Source: Antedon mediterranea (taxonomy: Eukaryota; Echinodermata; Crinoidea; Comatulida; Antedonidae). Taken from it: a stretch of DNA of 64,000 nt. The DNA lies in contig NC_092675.1 of the NCBI RefSeq assembly GCF_964355755.1, positions 10,613,312-10,677,311 of the forward strand. Direction: 5' to 3'. The notes under the pieces were generated by a model that saw only the letters and a program-made list of their open reading frames with translations, was not told the origin of the DNA and searched no databases. Each line of letters starts with the position of its first letter. Position 1 is the first letter of the stretch. Of the stretch, positions 43,925 to 58,210 are shown piece after piece. The position numbers and the translations under genes are program-made.

Positions 43925-46900
43925 ATATAGAAATATGTTTTATAGTTTAACAGGTACAAGTGATATCACGCGACTCAGACGACGTTTATTTATCGTGACG
44001 TCATCTGTAAACTTACAACATTCTTACTTATCGTCGTGTGACATGACATAATCACAAAATGCGAATAATGTAGGTCAAAAGCAAATATGAATATGAAGCA
44101 GTGTATAATAATTATGTATTCCCACTTTCTTTTCTGAAATATAACCACCATGGTCATATTTCACTCAATAGGGCTTACTATTTTATCATGCAATCATTGA
44201 TTTCATAACATTGGTCGAATCCCCTTCGACCAAAATGGCGAAGTTGGTGTCAAGAGTGATAAGGATTTGAACCCGATTTCAACCAACCTTCCTACATGTA
44301 TTAGCAGCATATTCTAAAATACTAATATGGGTAGTGGCTCAATAAATGGGCGGAGGACGGTGGATTGTCTGTTCGTGCTCACTTGTTCTGTGGCCTTGTT
44401 CATGTTAGATCCTCCCCTGACGAGTTGTTTTTTACTGTTCTAAATAGTCCTCCGACGCTGCTGCCTAATCGTGAGAAACGTTTTTATGAAAAACATCAGG
44501 TGTATTGTAATTTTTTATATTCTATTTATATCTATTTAACTGATTCGACTGAATAAATTGTTTTAGTCTTTAAAAAATTACTAAACATTATTAAAATAAT
44601 TAATTTTTATTATGGATTTTTTTTTTTATTGTGTACGGCCTAATTTGAATGATGCATGCCAGCTATTATTATTATTTTAATTGATATGATCTTTTATTTT
44701 TAATGTCGTAGCGCTAATATCAAGTGGACCACACATAAATAAAAACACAAAGTGAATGGTTTTTCTTTGAATTCAGCACTAAAAAAAACGACCAACCCTC
44801 AGGCATCTTCAAAGGATGGGAATTCCACTGATAATAAACAATATTTATGCGAAATGAGAAAGATAAATAAGAAATTTTGTTTTTTACGTAAAAGTTTTAA
44901 TTATTGTTCTTTCTTCATTAGGCCTAAATGATGCTTTTTTATAATTATATTTAATAATTCAAGAAATAATGAATTTTTATCTAAATCAATCCTTAGTAAA
45001 ATGTCTGAAATGAACACAATCCGCGCCTACTGTACATAACTATATAATGCTAAACTTACACTGTATATATTCCTGGGTAGGAGCGTATACTCCATAAGGT
45101 CGCCCAGTCTAACAAACACCATTTCTAATTCCCTAGCCATCGACAAACGTACTCATCGGCAAACAATTCTTCATCTACACGGTTCACTAAAAATATTTAC
45201 CACGGAGGAAGGATTGTATGACCATTATTCAATGATAAATTGGTCATGGTATCTGATCATACCCAGCCTACGTTAACCCAAGTTTACCAATTCCCGTTAT
45301 TTCAGCCTTTTAACTATAAAGCTTCCGCGTGATACAGTTTCCTAATGCTTCCGTCCTCTTCTTGAACATAACTGTCCAAAGGCGCGGCGAGAAAAATACA
45401 GGAAATGAAGATATTGCTCCTACATGTGACAATCCCGATTCTCGACCATGGTATGATTAGTTATACTCCCCTACTACTTCTGAAAATAAAGAAGTGCATT
45501 ATGAAAGCCATTTTCAACATTTGGGAAAATGACTTTGACATAAAAGAAGAATGCATTTGGCAGTAGCATCATCATCATCATCAGAAGCTGTGGACCGAAA
45601 ATTGTTGGTGTGAACACACTGATGACCACCTCACAGTGCGATTCGCGCCAATAGACATTCTCGGTCAAATCTGTCATAGTAAACAAATCATTCATTATCT
45701 GTTAATTTTTCTATGAAAATGGTACCGACGTAGATTTATTAAATAGTATTTCTAAATCAATTTGTACGAGTATTGTCGTCGTAGAGTAAAATATCACATT
45801 ACATACAAGTTCACGTGTCTGTGGGCCGTATGACGTCACATGCAGATTTCATTTGCGTATTTTTAGCGTGTACATAAAACAAGGATGACGTAATATAACA
45901 GAAGCATATTATTATACATTCTAACCTTGTTATTTACTACCAATGACTATAATATTTACCCATCCTCTCAACTATTTCTTTCAATGAGATTTATTTTGTT
46001 TTCATTCTAATCATCGGATTTTGAACATGCAATGGACGTTAGGCCTAATTTGTTACATAGGCTACAGCTTTACTTATGGTTAATTGAAACCAGATGATTG
46101 CCTGTTGTTATTGATTCATAACGAAAAATACAGTTCCACAATCTGTATTCGTTAGTCAACCCAGGGAAGCGTGGTCAAACTAAATACAGAAAAAAAAATA
46201 AATAAATAAAATTTTGAAAGAAAAGGGTATCATTGTTTTACTTTAGGTTACAGGGTTAAAATCTCTTGCTAACTGTCTTTTGAGAGGGTTTACTAAAATT
46301 GTAAAAAAAAGCATAATATTCGCGGTATTTATTTATAGGCCTACAATGCTTCATTTTTGTTATCAGGCCTGGTTTGATGAATGAGACAACGGTTATCAAT
46401 GTAGGCCTACATTTAAAAAGGTGTAATCATAAGGGCAGTTTAGTTGAATGAGTTGCGTATAATGTTGAATTTCTCTTTACTTTTTCGAAATGCTGTGAAC
46501 TTCGTAACGTTTTTTATGCAACTAACCATCTTATTAACAGTTTAACATAAATTGATCATGATGATTTTATGTAAATGGTTTCTCTTAATCGAAAAAAGCA
46601 TCGGTTTCAGTTTCTTTCATAGTCGCTGAAGAATTTGAGTTGCTGCAGTTCCAGTTCGACAATATCCTAATTTTAATAATGAACAATAAATAAATTACAA
46701 TTTGAACAGCGTAGGCTACCCCAAAGCGGAGAAAGGATAGTATGGTATGGTAGTAGCAACTTTTATCCTCATTACTGCAGAGTTACACATATCCGTGTGT
46801 TCGGCTTAGCTATGATCATGGATTCGCCGCAATTGTTACACGAATTGCGGGTACATCATGCGTCAAATATTAGAGGGACCCTATTAGTTATAAGGTCCAT

Positions 46901-49900
46901 GTTTATCCACAACATGTTCAAGTGTATTTAATGCTATAGAAATAATAATCTGCTGGTATACAAAAACCTCTTCTGTTTAAATATAAATTTCGTTATAGAA
47001 AATTTAAAATAACAAATACTGAGAGCTCCTTCTAATCCACAATTCTCTCATTTGGGAATAAAAAATGATTCTCCCTTAAATTGAACTCGTGAATTCAAAT
47101 TCAATTCAAGAAATAGTCAGATGACGTCAGATATACACGCTTTAAAGATTATCAGATAAGGATCATCATTAATCTCGTACAGTATGAATTATAATATTTT
47201 TCTGCAACTTACTGTATTGATCTAAGCTATTCAAATACGGTACGGTGTAAACATACGTTGTTATTAAAGATTATTAATATCTTTTAGTCAAAATGCTCTC
47301 CAGGTGGATAACATCTTGAAATGAGAGCGCGTCTTATGTTTTTATTAATTTTAGTAAACCTTATTTAGTGAGGGTGACCCTAAACAGCATATGCTGACAA
47401 TCAAGGGGCCCTCATATAAACATTATAAAAAAAAACATGGACAAAGAAAAACGGGTGAACTATGTTTTGAAAAATATATAGCCTATACGTAATACAAAAA
47501 TAATTATAGCCTACAATATTATACAAAACGTTGTTGTTATGTATTCAGTACAGTTTATTTTTGTTTTGTATTTACGTAACTATTACTTTCGATGGAGAGA
47601 TTCCGAAATAAAATATTGAATGAATGAATTTTATCATTACATTATCATATTTTATATTCATTATCATACACTTGGCTAATAAAAATATCCAGCTACGATT
47701 GGCTGGCTTCTTCCGAATGGGAACGTCGTCATTGATTGGCTAAGTACGTACAACCTTGTCCTTTATATGAACTTTTCAAGCAGACATTACTATCGTACGA
47801 TTTTCAACCATCCATTCACAGACTTGCAATGAATTTTTCAAGGAAAGAAGCAGTTCGTACGGATTGTAACACGAAATTTATAATTTATTTATGTACAATT
47901 TTTATTCAAAATGGTTTCTTTTTTGTTCACAATGTTTACACAAATTAGCCTCTTTCGTAATTTGTTGATAATCAATATTTCACTATCAAACATCAACATA
48001 ATATGTACATTAACAAATAAAAAAGTATAATTTGGTCGAGGACAAGAGATTCAAACAAGTCTGTCACTGCTGCAGTACGCCCCTCCTCAAAAGACAATCC
48101 ATAAAAAAGAATTTCACGTACGTGTATTCAATACACTGAATCGATTTTGTAACTATTTTTAGTTCCAGATGGTGGCTGCTGAGTAAAAACCCGTGAGACG
48201 ATAACACTTGGACATATTATTTGTTTACTATAGTTTAGTAGCCCGGCTATACCTACCTGTATTTACTCTCGCAGACTTCAATCATTTAATTTGTCTAACA
48301 ATGAGAATAATTATGAAACAGACAGCAAATTGAGCTACCTGAAATTAACTGTTATTAAGAAAAACGCAGTGTAGGAAAAACCTAGCAATGGATTTTACAC
48401 AGGCTACAGAGCCTAGTTAAAATTAGGCCCATGGTTTTATTTGATTCGAAAAGAGGAAATGAGCCAACAGTTTGAATGAATATAAAACACTATTGTGATT
48501 CTCACGGAAAGGGTGATTTGGGGAAAATATGTGACGACGCACTGATGTTGGCAGTTTTCCAAACTATTGGCGGGCCGAAAACCTCCTCTTTGTGTCATTG
48601 ATACTTCTACATTGTTCAAGCGATATACGATATCCGTGCTCAATTTATTTCCTTTCTATCCCTAAATTCTACCGTGTCTATTTACGTAACGTACGTCAGT
48701 GGTTCAATGAATATTATGGAATATATAACGACAGCAGTGACGCGATTAGGTGGGTTTGACAAAATATGAAATCTGGATGACTTAACAATTGTCAATATGC
48801 TGTGTTAATATTATTAATAGCATTGATTAGGCCTATCATAATATCGTATGCTTATTATCTGACGAATTAAATACTTTTTAGGTAATAACAAAAAGGTTCT
48901 CGGGCAAATATTAAATTCTATAACAAAATATATTAATAATAGTTTATCCATATTGATGTCTAATGATTGGTTGATTTGAATCTGTAATATTAGATACAAA
49001 AATATAGTAAAGATAAACAGTATCACCCCTATTTTAAAACTCGTAATTGAAATCCTTGATTTTTTTCTTGCATTTGTTTTGTTAGCTTCAATGTTCTTTA
49101 ATCCGTCACTGTTCTAATTTTGTGGTTTACTGTAGTTGATAGGAAACTGTGGTTTTGTGGGTTAGTTTCTAGCTAGGCCTGTGCTCACAGCAATGAGAGC
49201 ACCTGTGTGGGGGTTTGCGAATTCCTCAATGATTGAATTTCTCAATAAATAAATAAATCAACTATAATACTACTACTTTAGGCTTAACTTATTTTTTGTA
49301 ATTGTATTTTTATTTTATATTGTTCCTCTTGAATTATCAATTTCAAGATATTTTGATTGGTTAATTTTATACTCAATTAAAGATTATTTAGGGCCTATAT
49401 CTACATTTTTAATACGCCATTTTAGTGACACAATAGTATTAGTATTCACTTTGACAAAAAAATACTCGAAATCAAAATTATTTACCTGAAAGAGACTTTA
49501 ATTTAAAGCAAATAAATTGTCAAATTGGCTGTTGTAAGCCAATGGGGTTTGAGTTGAATTTAACCGTTTATTTTGTCAAATTTTTATTTTTGTCGTAGGC
49601 CTACTGTATTTCTACAGAAGTGATTAACTACAGAATGGCCTATTCGGAGTCTGTATGATCATGTTTTTGCAGGGAAAATACATCTTTAACATATAAATCA
49701 ATTGAAAATATAGTAACTATACGGTAGTTTACTAGACATGTCTTTAATTTTGAATTCTGGTTGCCTTTATTTGTTGAATTCTGTCGATTTTTTCCTTTTT
49801 TAGGCCTAGACTTTGACGACGTAAATCTCATTAACATAATTAATATTATATTATTGTGAACGTGATGGATGTCTACGCGGCCAATTTTAGTCATACATAA

Positions 49901-50634
49901 ATAACAAAATATTTTTATTCACGTTAATTCATGCGTGTTTGGCTCATTCAAGGCTACACTTTGGTTGATATTCATAATTATTGACCAGTATCGCATTAAC
50001 ATCAGCGTCCATCTTTGTTTATCTTCATGCCAACAGTGTTTTGGTTGTTCCGTTTAATAATCTTAACCCCTCTGCTAATGGCACGCCTCCAGTTTTCATT
50101 CATGAATACGGTCACGTGGTCAACAACAGGATATGAATCTATCTATCGCGCGCCTATATCAATACTTATGTAGTCTGTATTATAACTTTTATCTACTCTA
50201 TCTTCTCAACAACACAACCACAAAGATACTACTAGCGCTGGGGTAACTTTTAATTACAATTTATCCAATGCTATGTTTCTATACGAAAAGTGTGTTTGTA
50301 TAGGCCTACTCATTTCTGCAACCGAAAGTAATTTTCCAACGTCAAAATGAGAATCAGATCACACAGAGCGTGCAGCAGCACAGAGAGGTCATAGCAACAT
50401 CGAGTCAGCATAGCAAGCATGACATGAATGCAAAATTCCGCCAATGTTACAGTAGCACATGGAAGTAATATTACTCATTTTATACCTCCATGGTATAGCA
50501 TATTACTACTCTTCTATCTAGCTAGCTAGGCCCATATTACCAGCTAGGCTTAGATGATATCCGTATGGCATGTGTCGTCATAAACAAACGCAATGGAACA
50601 TTAATTACACTTATACAGGCAATTATTACATAAA
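43925..50634. other. 6.7-kb AT-rich stretch without supported genes
   Basis: I see no domain, splice-linked exon pair, RNA gene or clear transposon end. Short frames are numerous but compositionally random. Some ends resembling repeat tails, such as AATAAATAAATAAAT near 49245, suggest unresolved old repeats. Confidence 0.4.
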
Positions 50635-52190
50635 ATGGATTTTTCCAAGAAAGAAATTATTGATGCAATCGGACATCTAAAAGGTCGCAAAGCTACCCTA
50701 GATGTCGCTTCTGAAATGTTGCAAGTCGCCACAGAGAACCCAGTATTCGTCGACCATGTACATAGACTGTTTGAGGAAATTTGGAGAACGAAAGAAGTAC
50801 CAAGTGATTGGGGACTATCCAAATTAACAACCATTTGGAAAAAAAAAGGCAGTCCACTCCATCAATGTATAGAGGAATATCGATTGGGTCTACATTTTCA
50901 AAGATACTTATGGTTATCATTCTTTCACGTTTTTCCATCTTTTATGAAAGTCAACTTCTACGCACACAGTTTGGATTCAGGTCCAACAGGGGGTGCAATG
51001 ATCCAGGAAATTGCGTATCGCTCAAATCGCAAACTCTATACATGCTTCATTGATTTAACAGCAGCATTCGACCATGTGAATCGTAATCTTCTTTTCCTAA
51101 GCGTTCGTAATAGGTTTCACTTAAACCAGTCTACTACTATGATTGACATTATACAATCACTGTACAGCTCAATGAAAGCATACCTTGCTGACGACGATCC
51201 GAGTGATGATAAGTTCGAAACATCTTCTGGGGTGCGACAGGGTGGTATTGAGAGTACCAGCATGTTTAACCAATATTTTGATTACGTTATTAGAGTGTTC
51301 AAACAACGCTGTAAAGATGCTAGTTTGCATGGCCTAATGATACAATACCTAATTCCTATTGAAGCTACAAATCGTGCTCAAAGATGTAAAGCACCATCAA
51401 GGGGCATCTATGACGACTTTGAAAGTGGCTATGCTGACGACTTTGCTGTAAGCTCCTGGTCACAAGAAGAACTGCAAACCATTGTGAACATCTTGAATAA
51501 AGTTTGTCTGGAATTTGGTCTAAGAATTAGTGCCCCCAAAACAGAAACCATTATATGGAACTGGAAAGAGGAAGTTGAAGAATACCCAAGATGCATCATA
51601 AATTGGCGGCGTACACATTAACAACGTAACACACTTTAGATACCTTGGTGTATGGGCTACCTACAATGATGTTCATATTGGAGATCAAGAAGTAAAATAC
51701 AGAATCAATTCAGCCAAAGGAGCATTTGCAGAGAATAGGGCATTGCTTACCAACAGAACGATCCACCTACAAACAAGAATGATGTTTCTTAATGGTCTAG
51801 TTAGGAGTAGACTCACCTATGGTTGCCATGCTTGGAGGGCAACAGGAAGTGAAATGTCCAAACTTAGCACAACATACAAAACCTTCCTAAGAAGAATGCT
51901 AGTGAATGGCTTTCAAAGAGTCTGCCCACCATGTAGACATATCCTCAGATGAAGAAACAGAATGAAAACTATATAGACTGGCGTTACGTAATTGATAATG
52001 ACGATCTCTACAAAATTACTGGCTGTCAACCGCTAGAAGAATATGTCTACAAGCAACAATTCAACTGGATCGGACATGTAATTAGAAAAGAAAATGAAGA
52101 TCCTACAAAAATTCTTACAAAACGAGTTGTACAACAAAGTCAACTTACTAGATGCAACTTCATTAGAGCCTGCTTCAACAGAAATTTATA
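50635..52190 (+). pseudogene. Broken non-LTR reverse transcriptase (RTE/Proto2-like)
   Basis: The translation has WRTKEVPSDWGLSKLTTIWKK, the FIDLTAAFDHVNR block with a catalytic Asp, GVRQGGIESTSMFNQYFDYV and the catalytic YADDF. In a shifted frame follow HFRYLGVWATYNDVHIGD and SRLTYGCHAWRATGSEM, then a last frame with QQFNWIGHVIRKENEDP. Between about 50865 and 50995 the right reading (YRGISIGSTFSKILMV, LLRTQFGFRSNRGCND) is in another frame, so two shifts cancel. Further shifts lie near 51605 and 51950. No endonuclease is found upstream. Family knowledge suggests the RTE/Proto2 group, but the clade is uncertain. Confidence 0.88.
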
Positions 52191-52375
52191 ATTCCCAGCA
52201 ATGTTTAACTGTATATATGAACTGTTTTAAAAGTTGTTTTGTGACTGTGTAATTTGGTAGTAGTCACTCTCATACTGTAGGCCTACATTTAAAAGTAACA
52301 CATCCAAATGCCAACTTCAAGTCAATGGCTACCAGATATCTCTTTGAGACGGTTATTTGAACCAGTACCAGTACT

Positions 52376-54353
52376 ACAATTTAACGTTTTTATAAAAAAT
52401 GCAATATAATCGGATGATATATAGGGCTATAATTACCTTATAAACGGCATGGACCGGGATGACGATACATGGGTTGGGGCGAGTAGGGTCTAGTCATTTC
52501 AGAAAAATACCACTTGCCCGGTCCATGCCGTCTAGCTGCCATTTTACGCCATTTTAAAACGTTACCACAATTTAAGTTTTTTTTTATAAAAAATGCAATA
52601 TAACCGTATGATTTATAGGGCTATAATTACGTTATAAACGGCATGGACCGGGATGACGATATATGGGTTGGGGCGAGTAGGGTCCAGTCATTTTGGAAAA
52701 ATACCACTTGCCCCGGTCCATGCCGTCTCGCTGCCATTTTACGCCATTTTAAAACGTTACTACAATTTAAATTTTTTTTATATAAAAAATGCAATATAAA
52801 CGCATGATTTATAGGGCTATAATTACGTTATAAACGGCATGGACCGGGATGACGATACATGGGTTGGGGCGAGTAGGGTCCAGTCATTACAGAAACATAC
52901 CACTTGCCCCGGTCCATGCCGTCTAGCTGCCATTTTACGCCATTTCAAAACGTTACTACAATTTAACGTGTTTTTAAATAAAAAATGCATTATAACCGCA
53001 TGATTTATAGGGTAATAATTACGTTATAAACGGCATGGACCGCGATGACGATACATGGGTTGGGGCGAGTAGGGTCTAGTCATTTCAGAAAAATACCACT
53101 TGCCCCGGTCCATGCCGTCTAGCTGCCATTTTACGCCATTTTAAAACGTTACTACAATTTAACGTTTTTTTATAAAAAAATGCAATATAAACGTATGATT
53201 TATAGGGCTATAATTACGTTATAAACGGCATGGACCGGGATGACGATATATGGGTTGGGGCGAGTAGGGTCCAGTCATTTTGGAAAAATACCACTTGCCC
53301 CGGTACGCCGTCTAGCTGCCATTTTACGCCATTTCAAAACGGTACTACAATTTAAATTTTTTTTATATAAAAAATGCAATATAAACGCATGATTTATAGG
53401 GCTATAATTACGTTATAAACGGCATGGACCGGGATGACGATACATGGGTTGGGGCGAATAGGGTCCATTCATTACAGAAACATACCACTTGCCCCGGTCC
53501 ATGCCATCTAGCTGCCATTTTACGCCATTTCAAAACGTTACTACAATTTAACGTGTTTTTAAATAAAAAATGCATTATAACCGCATGATTTATAGGGCAA
53601 TAATTACGTTATAAACGGCATGGACCGCGATGACGATACATGAGTTGGGGCGAGTAGGGTCTAGTCATTTCAGAAAATTACCACTTGCCCCGGTCCATGC
53701 CGTCTAGCTGCCATTTTACGCCATTTTAAAACGTTACTACTATTTAACTTTTTTTTAAATAAAAAATGCAATATAAATGCATAATTTATGGCTATAATTA
53801 CGTTATAAACGTCATGGACCGGGATGACGATACATTGGTTGGGGCAAGTAGGGTCCAGTCATTTCAGAAAAATACCACTTGCCCCGGTCCATGCCGTCTA
53901 TCTGTCATTTTACGCCATTTTAAAACGTTACTACAATTTAACTTTTTTTTAAATAAAAAATGAAATATAAACGTTGATTTATAGGGCTATAATTACGTTA
54001 TAAACGGCATGGACCGGCATGACGATACATGGGTTGGGGCGAACAGGGTCCAGTCATTACAGAAACATACCACTTGCCCCGGTCGATGCCGTTCAGCTGC
54101 CATTTTACGCCATTTTTAAAACGTTACTACAATTTAACGTTTTTTAAAATAAAAAATGCAATATAACCGGATTATTTATTAGGGCTATAATTACGTTATA
54201 AACGGCATGGACCGGGATGACGATACATGGGTTGGGGCGAGTAGGGTCTAGTCATTTCAGAAAAATACCACTTTCCCCGCTCCATGCCGTCTAGCTGCCA
54301 TTTTACGCCATTTTAAAACGTTACCACAATTTAAGTTTTTTTTTAATAAAAAA
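52376..54353 (+). repeat. 195-bp satellite array, left block (about 10 units)
   Basis: Head-to-tail units of 194-196 bp begin with GGCATGGACCGGG at 52446, 52640, 52836, 53032, 53227, 53421, 53617 and on to about 54204. Each unit carries an internal inverted pair, ACGGCATGGACCGGG and CCCCGGTCCATGCCGT, separated by about 70 bases, so every monomer can form a stem-loop. The right block from 58450 has the opposite orientation. Confidence 0.96.
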
Positions 54354-54925
54354 TCAAGTTTCAAGTTTCAAGTTTATTGTTTCACACAATACAATACAAT
54401 ATGAACAGAAATATAAATTAATTAATACAATTGTGTGAGGAGGACGCATTAAGCCAAGGCTTTAAGTTTGGTCCTCCAGATAAGTAATATATTTAATTAT
54501 TTAATTTAAGTGAGAGAACAAAAACAAACTTCTTTCTTTCGTCAAATTGACAAATAAAATTAAACAAAAAGGCACAAAAAAGAAAAGAAAAACAGTCTGA
54601 AGGCAATTGTGAATTACTAATGTTCTAAATAGTTTGAAATAAGTGTTTGTTTGTATTTTGTTTTAAATGTATTTATGATGGTTATTGCTTTTAGATTGAG
54701 CGGTAAGTTGTTCCATATATACGGTCCATTGTAAATAAAAGATGTTCTTCAAGTAATATGGTATGCTTTTCGTATATTAGATTTTTGCAGTTGAAGATCT
54801 GGTGTTGTAAGAATGATAAAAATTTTGAAAATAGGAGTAAAATTGAGTTGGTAATTTATTATGATTTAGGCGGAACATCAATAAAGCTGTTTGGAGTTTA
54901 TTTATATCAAATATATTTAAAGTAT

Positions 54926-55165
54926 TTAGAGAATAAAAAGTGGTTTAGTATGAGATTTTGGAGGTGCTCCCGAACAGATTCTGATAGCCTTTTTTTGTAA
55001 TTTAAAGAGAGAATTAATTTTTGTGTTATCAGAACCTGTCCAGGGGCAGCATCCAGTAAATTTATCTACAGTTGTAGTCCAAGCAACATTGCAGTATGAT
55101 AAATAGGGTAAAATAAGAGTATTATACAGGGAAAATAAGATGTTTAAAGGAAGTATGTACTTCAA
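54926..55165 (-). pseudogene. LINE C-terminal thumb region
   Basis: The frame gives FSLYNTLILPYLSYCNVAW, LFKLQKKAIRICSG and SHTKPLF, the conserved C-terminal block of CR1/Daphne-like reverse transcriptases. It continues in another frame with LNIFDINKLQTALLMFRLN. Confidence 0.75.
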
Positions 55166-55313
55166 TTTACTTAAAATTCCAACGTTCTCGAGATAATTTT
55201 AGTTAAATATGTTATGTGAGGTTTCCAATTTAGTTCCGAGTCAATAGTGACTCCAAGAAATTTTAAGTTTTCTGTTCTCTTTATTTGGTTACCATTGATA
55301 TATAATTGCTCTG

Positions 55314-56115
55314 TTAGCTGTTTGTTACTTTTTTATTAATATTAAAATAAATATAATTTGTTTTTGAAATATTCAGTGATAACTTATTTGCTTTAAACCA
55401 AAGAGACACTTTGTTAAGTTCATTATTAATTATAGATACAAGATTACTTTTGTTTTCGTGAGAAATAATAACATTTGTGTCATCTGCAAATAAGATAAAA
55501 TTAAATAATTTTGAAACATTTGGAAGATCATTAACGTAAATTAAAAAGAGTAGTGGGCCAAGGATTGACCCTTGTGGTACCCCACATGTAACATGCAAGA
55601 GTTGAGAATTGGTTGAGTTTATTGATGTATATTGTTGGCGAAATGATAAGTTAGTCTTTTAAAAGTAGTAGTGGAAGACCTCTGACACCATAATTCGATA
55701 ATTTAGAAATAATAATGTTATGATTTATGGTGTCAAATGCTTTTGACAAATCTAAAAAAAATACCGATATTTTTGCAAGTGATTTAGTTATTTTTTCATA
55801 TAAATGAAGAAGTGCGAGATCTGTGGAATGTGATTTTCGAAAGCCATATTGATTGTTGTATATAAAATTATGTTTTGTGAAAAAAGAAATTAGACGAGCA
55901 TATATTAGCTTTTCAAATATTTTTGAAAAACATGGAAGTAAAGCAATCGGTCTATAATTAGAAAATTTATGGGGGTCATCTTTTTTTAAAATAGCTACAA
56001 CTTTGGCAACTTTTAGCGCATTAGGAAATTTCCCACATTTAAATGAAAGGTTAAAGATGTGACATAAAGTTTTAGAAATAAACGGAGAAATTTGTTTAAT
56101 AACGTTAGAATGTAT
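55314..56115 (-). pseudogene. LINE reverse transcriptase palm (split by frameshifts)
   Basis: The first half near 55700-55780 reads FFLDLSKAFDTINHNIIISK, with the first catalytic Asp. In another frame follow GVPQGSILGPLLFLIY and FILFADDTNV with the catalytic Asp pair, then LWFKANKLSLNISKTNYI. The order and motifs are canonical, but the domain cannot be read in one frame. Confidence 0.85.
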
Positions 56116-56948
56116 TTCATCTACACCAGGACTGGTGAAAGGAACACGGAGTGATTGTTGGGTTGGTTTAAAAATGTTGAAAAGTTTGAATGAGATGAGT
56201 TAATTGATTGTGAAAGTGTATGGCCAGTATCAACAAAATATTTATTAAATTTATTAGCAATTTGAATTTCGTCATCAATTTTTATGTTGTTTTCTAAAAA
56301 ATATGTTGGAAGTTTACTTTTTATATTTCTGCCAAGAGCTGAATTTATAGTTTGCCATGTTTTCTTAATATCATTTTTATGTGTGTCAAATTGCTTTTTG
56401 TAATGTATAATACGTGATATTCTTATTAGATTAGTTAATTTGTTTCTATAATCAGTATAATCAGTATATTTAGTTTTATCAGTGGCTTTACCAGATTGTA
56501 TATATCTTTTATATAGTTTATTTCGTTTGTTTATGGAGTTGATAATGCCATTTGTGGTTTGTTTTGCTTGCGAAAAATTTTTTTTTTTTACATATTTTAA
56601 TGTGTTTGTCATAAATGTTCATAAATTTAGTGTGAAAAGAATTATAAGCTTTATCCAGGTCATCTGTAATCGAAATTATTTCTGACCAGTCAGTATTTAG
56701 TAATTCAATGCCTAGTGATGAAGTGGTAGTGTCATTGATTACTCTTTTAAATTTATATTTTTGGTCATTCATTTTATTAGACGGTTTGGATGTATGAGAA
56801 ATAAAAAAAAATAGGTAAATGGTCAGTAATGTCACAATACAGTAATCCCGAAAAAATATTTTCATGAAAATTGTTAGAGTAGATATGGTCAATTAACGTA
56901 GCAGATGTACGGTTGAGACGGGTGGGTCTGTCTATTACGGGAAATAAA

Positions 56949-57389
56949 TTAGCTGAATATATACAATTTTAAAAATGATGTTAGTGTATGGGAACTGAAT
57001 TTAAGCAAATCAATATTAAAATCTCCACAAGCATAACAACTTTTTTTTTCTGTGTTGATTACTTCAAATAATAGTGATATGTTTTCATTAAAAGTTTTTA
57101 TGGATTTTTCTGGTGGTCGGTATATTACTGAGAAAATATAATTTTTTGGTTTTAATTCTATTTCAATGCAGATATTGTTAGCTTCATTATTAATTAAAGA
57201 ACTCAAATCATCTCTCATTCTAAAATTAATATCATCCATAATATAAAGACAGACGCCACCATCTTTCTTATCTACTCTATCACAATGAATTAATGTATAA
57301 CCAGGAATGTTATATAAAGTATGTACAGAATTTGAACTAAACGAGGTCAGTGAAACATAATATATTAAATTTGTGATTAAGAGTTTCAA
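56949..57389 (-). pseudogene. LINE AP-like endonuclease
   Basis: The blocks LYNIPGYTLIHCDR, KKDGGVCLYI, NICIEIELKPKNYIFSVIYR and CYACGDFNIDLL are typical of the endonuclease/exonuclease/phosphatase domain of CR1-type LINEs. GDFNID carries catalytic residues. The N-terminal part lies in another frame (KNFTEITEYLETLNHKFNIL). Confidence 0.8.
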
Positions 57390-57416
57390 GATATTCAGTT
57401 ATTTCAGTAAAGTTTT

Positions 57417-57803
57417 TTACCAGGCTACGTGAATCAAAATGAATAAAACTAAAATTGTTATTAATATTTCAATGGAACTATTAAAGTTATCGCTGATATG
57501 ATATCTACATGTAGAAGGAATGGATGTATTTACGTCAAAAGGGTTAATACTTAATGAATTTAGATGGTCAAAATCAACAAATTGGTTTACGTGAAATTGT
57601 TTTATTTCATGTAAAAACTCATCATCATTGAGTATATGATTAAACGGAAGTAGAGAAATATTACATGACGTACAGTACCATTCTGGATCTATGGAAGAAC
57701 ATTGGGCATGTGCGTACCCATTACATAATGCACATCTGTTTAGATTAATATCGCCACTCATGAGGGCGTTTCTACATACAATACAAATCATATTAATAAG
57801 CAA
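57417..57803 (-). pseudogene. LINE ORF2 start: PHD-like zinc finger
   Basis: ATG at 57803 opens MLINMICIVCRNAL. Cysteine/histidine pairs follow as CALCNGYAHAQC and EWYCTSC, a PHD/treble-clef finger found at the start of some CR1-group polyproteins. The frame then continues into the endonuclease after a shift near 57400. Confidence 0.7.
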
Positions 57804-58210
57804 TTGTTTTTAGAAAATATAGTGTTTGTTTTGTCTCAAGGGACATAATATATTCATAAAAGTATATTGCCATGCACAACAAGTAATAAATACATATACA
57901 AATATAATAAAAATAAATGTCGAAAATAGGGGGAAAAAAAAGGTAATATGCCTTTAATATGTAAATTAAAATATTCCAAACTTCTAATGGAGTAAATTTT
58001 TTTTAAGTGTTGCATTTGTAATCTACAAGGAAAAGTTAACAAAAAAACAGTTATTTAATAAACAATGGTATCAGAGTCTACTCTCGTCTACGATTAACCG
58101 AATGTGATAAAAAGAAAATATCTTTTAAATTATTATGTGGAGAAAAAGCTACTAAATAAGTAATGTTAGTTATAAAATAATAATAATAACGTTAGGTTTG
58201 ACTGTGCTGC

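Noticed and set aside
44365-44556. 63-codon plus-strand frame in the gene-poor stretch
   Set aside because: It has a hydrophobic start, but nothing else supports a gene: no splice partner, no recognised motif, no neighbouring exon.
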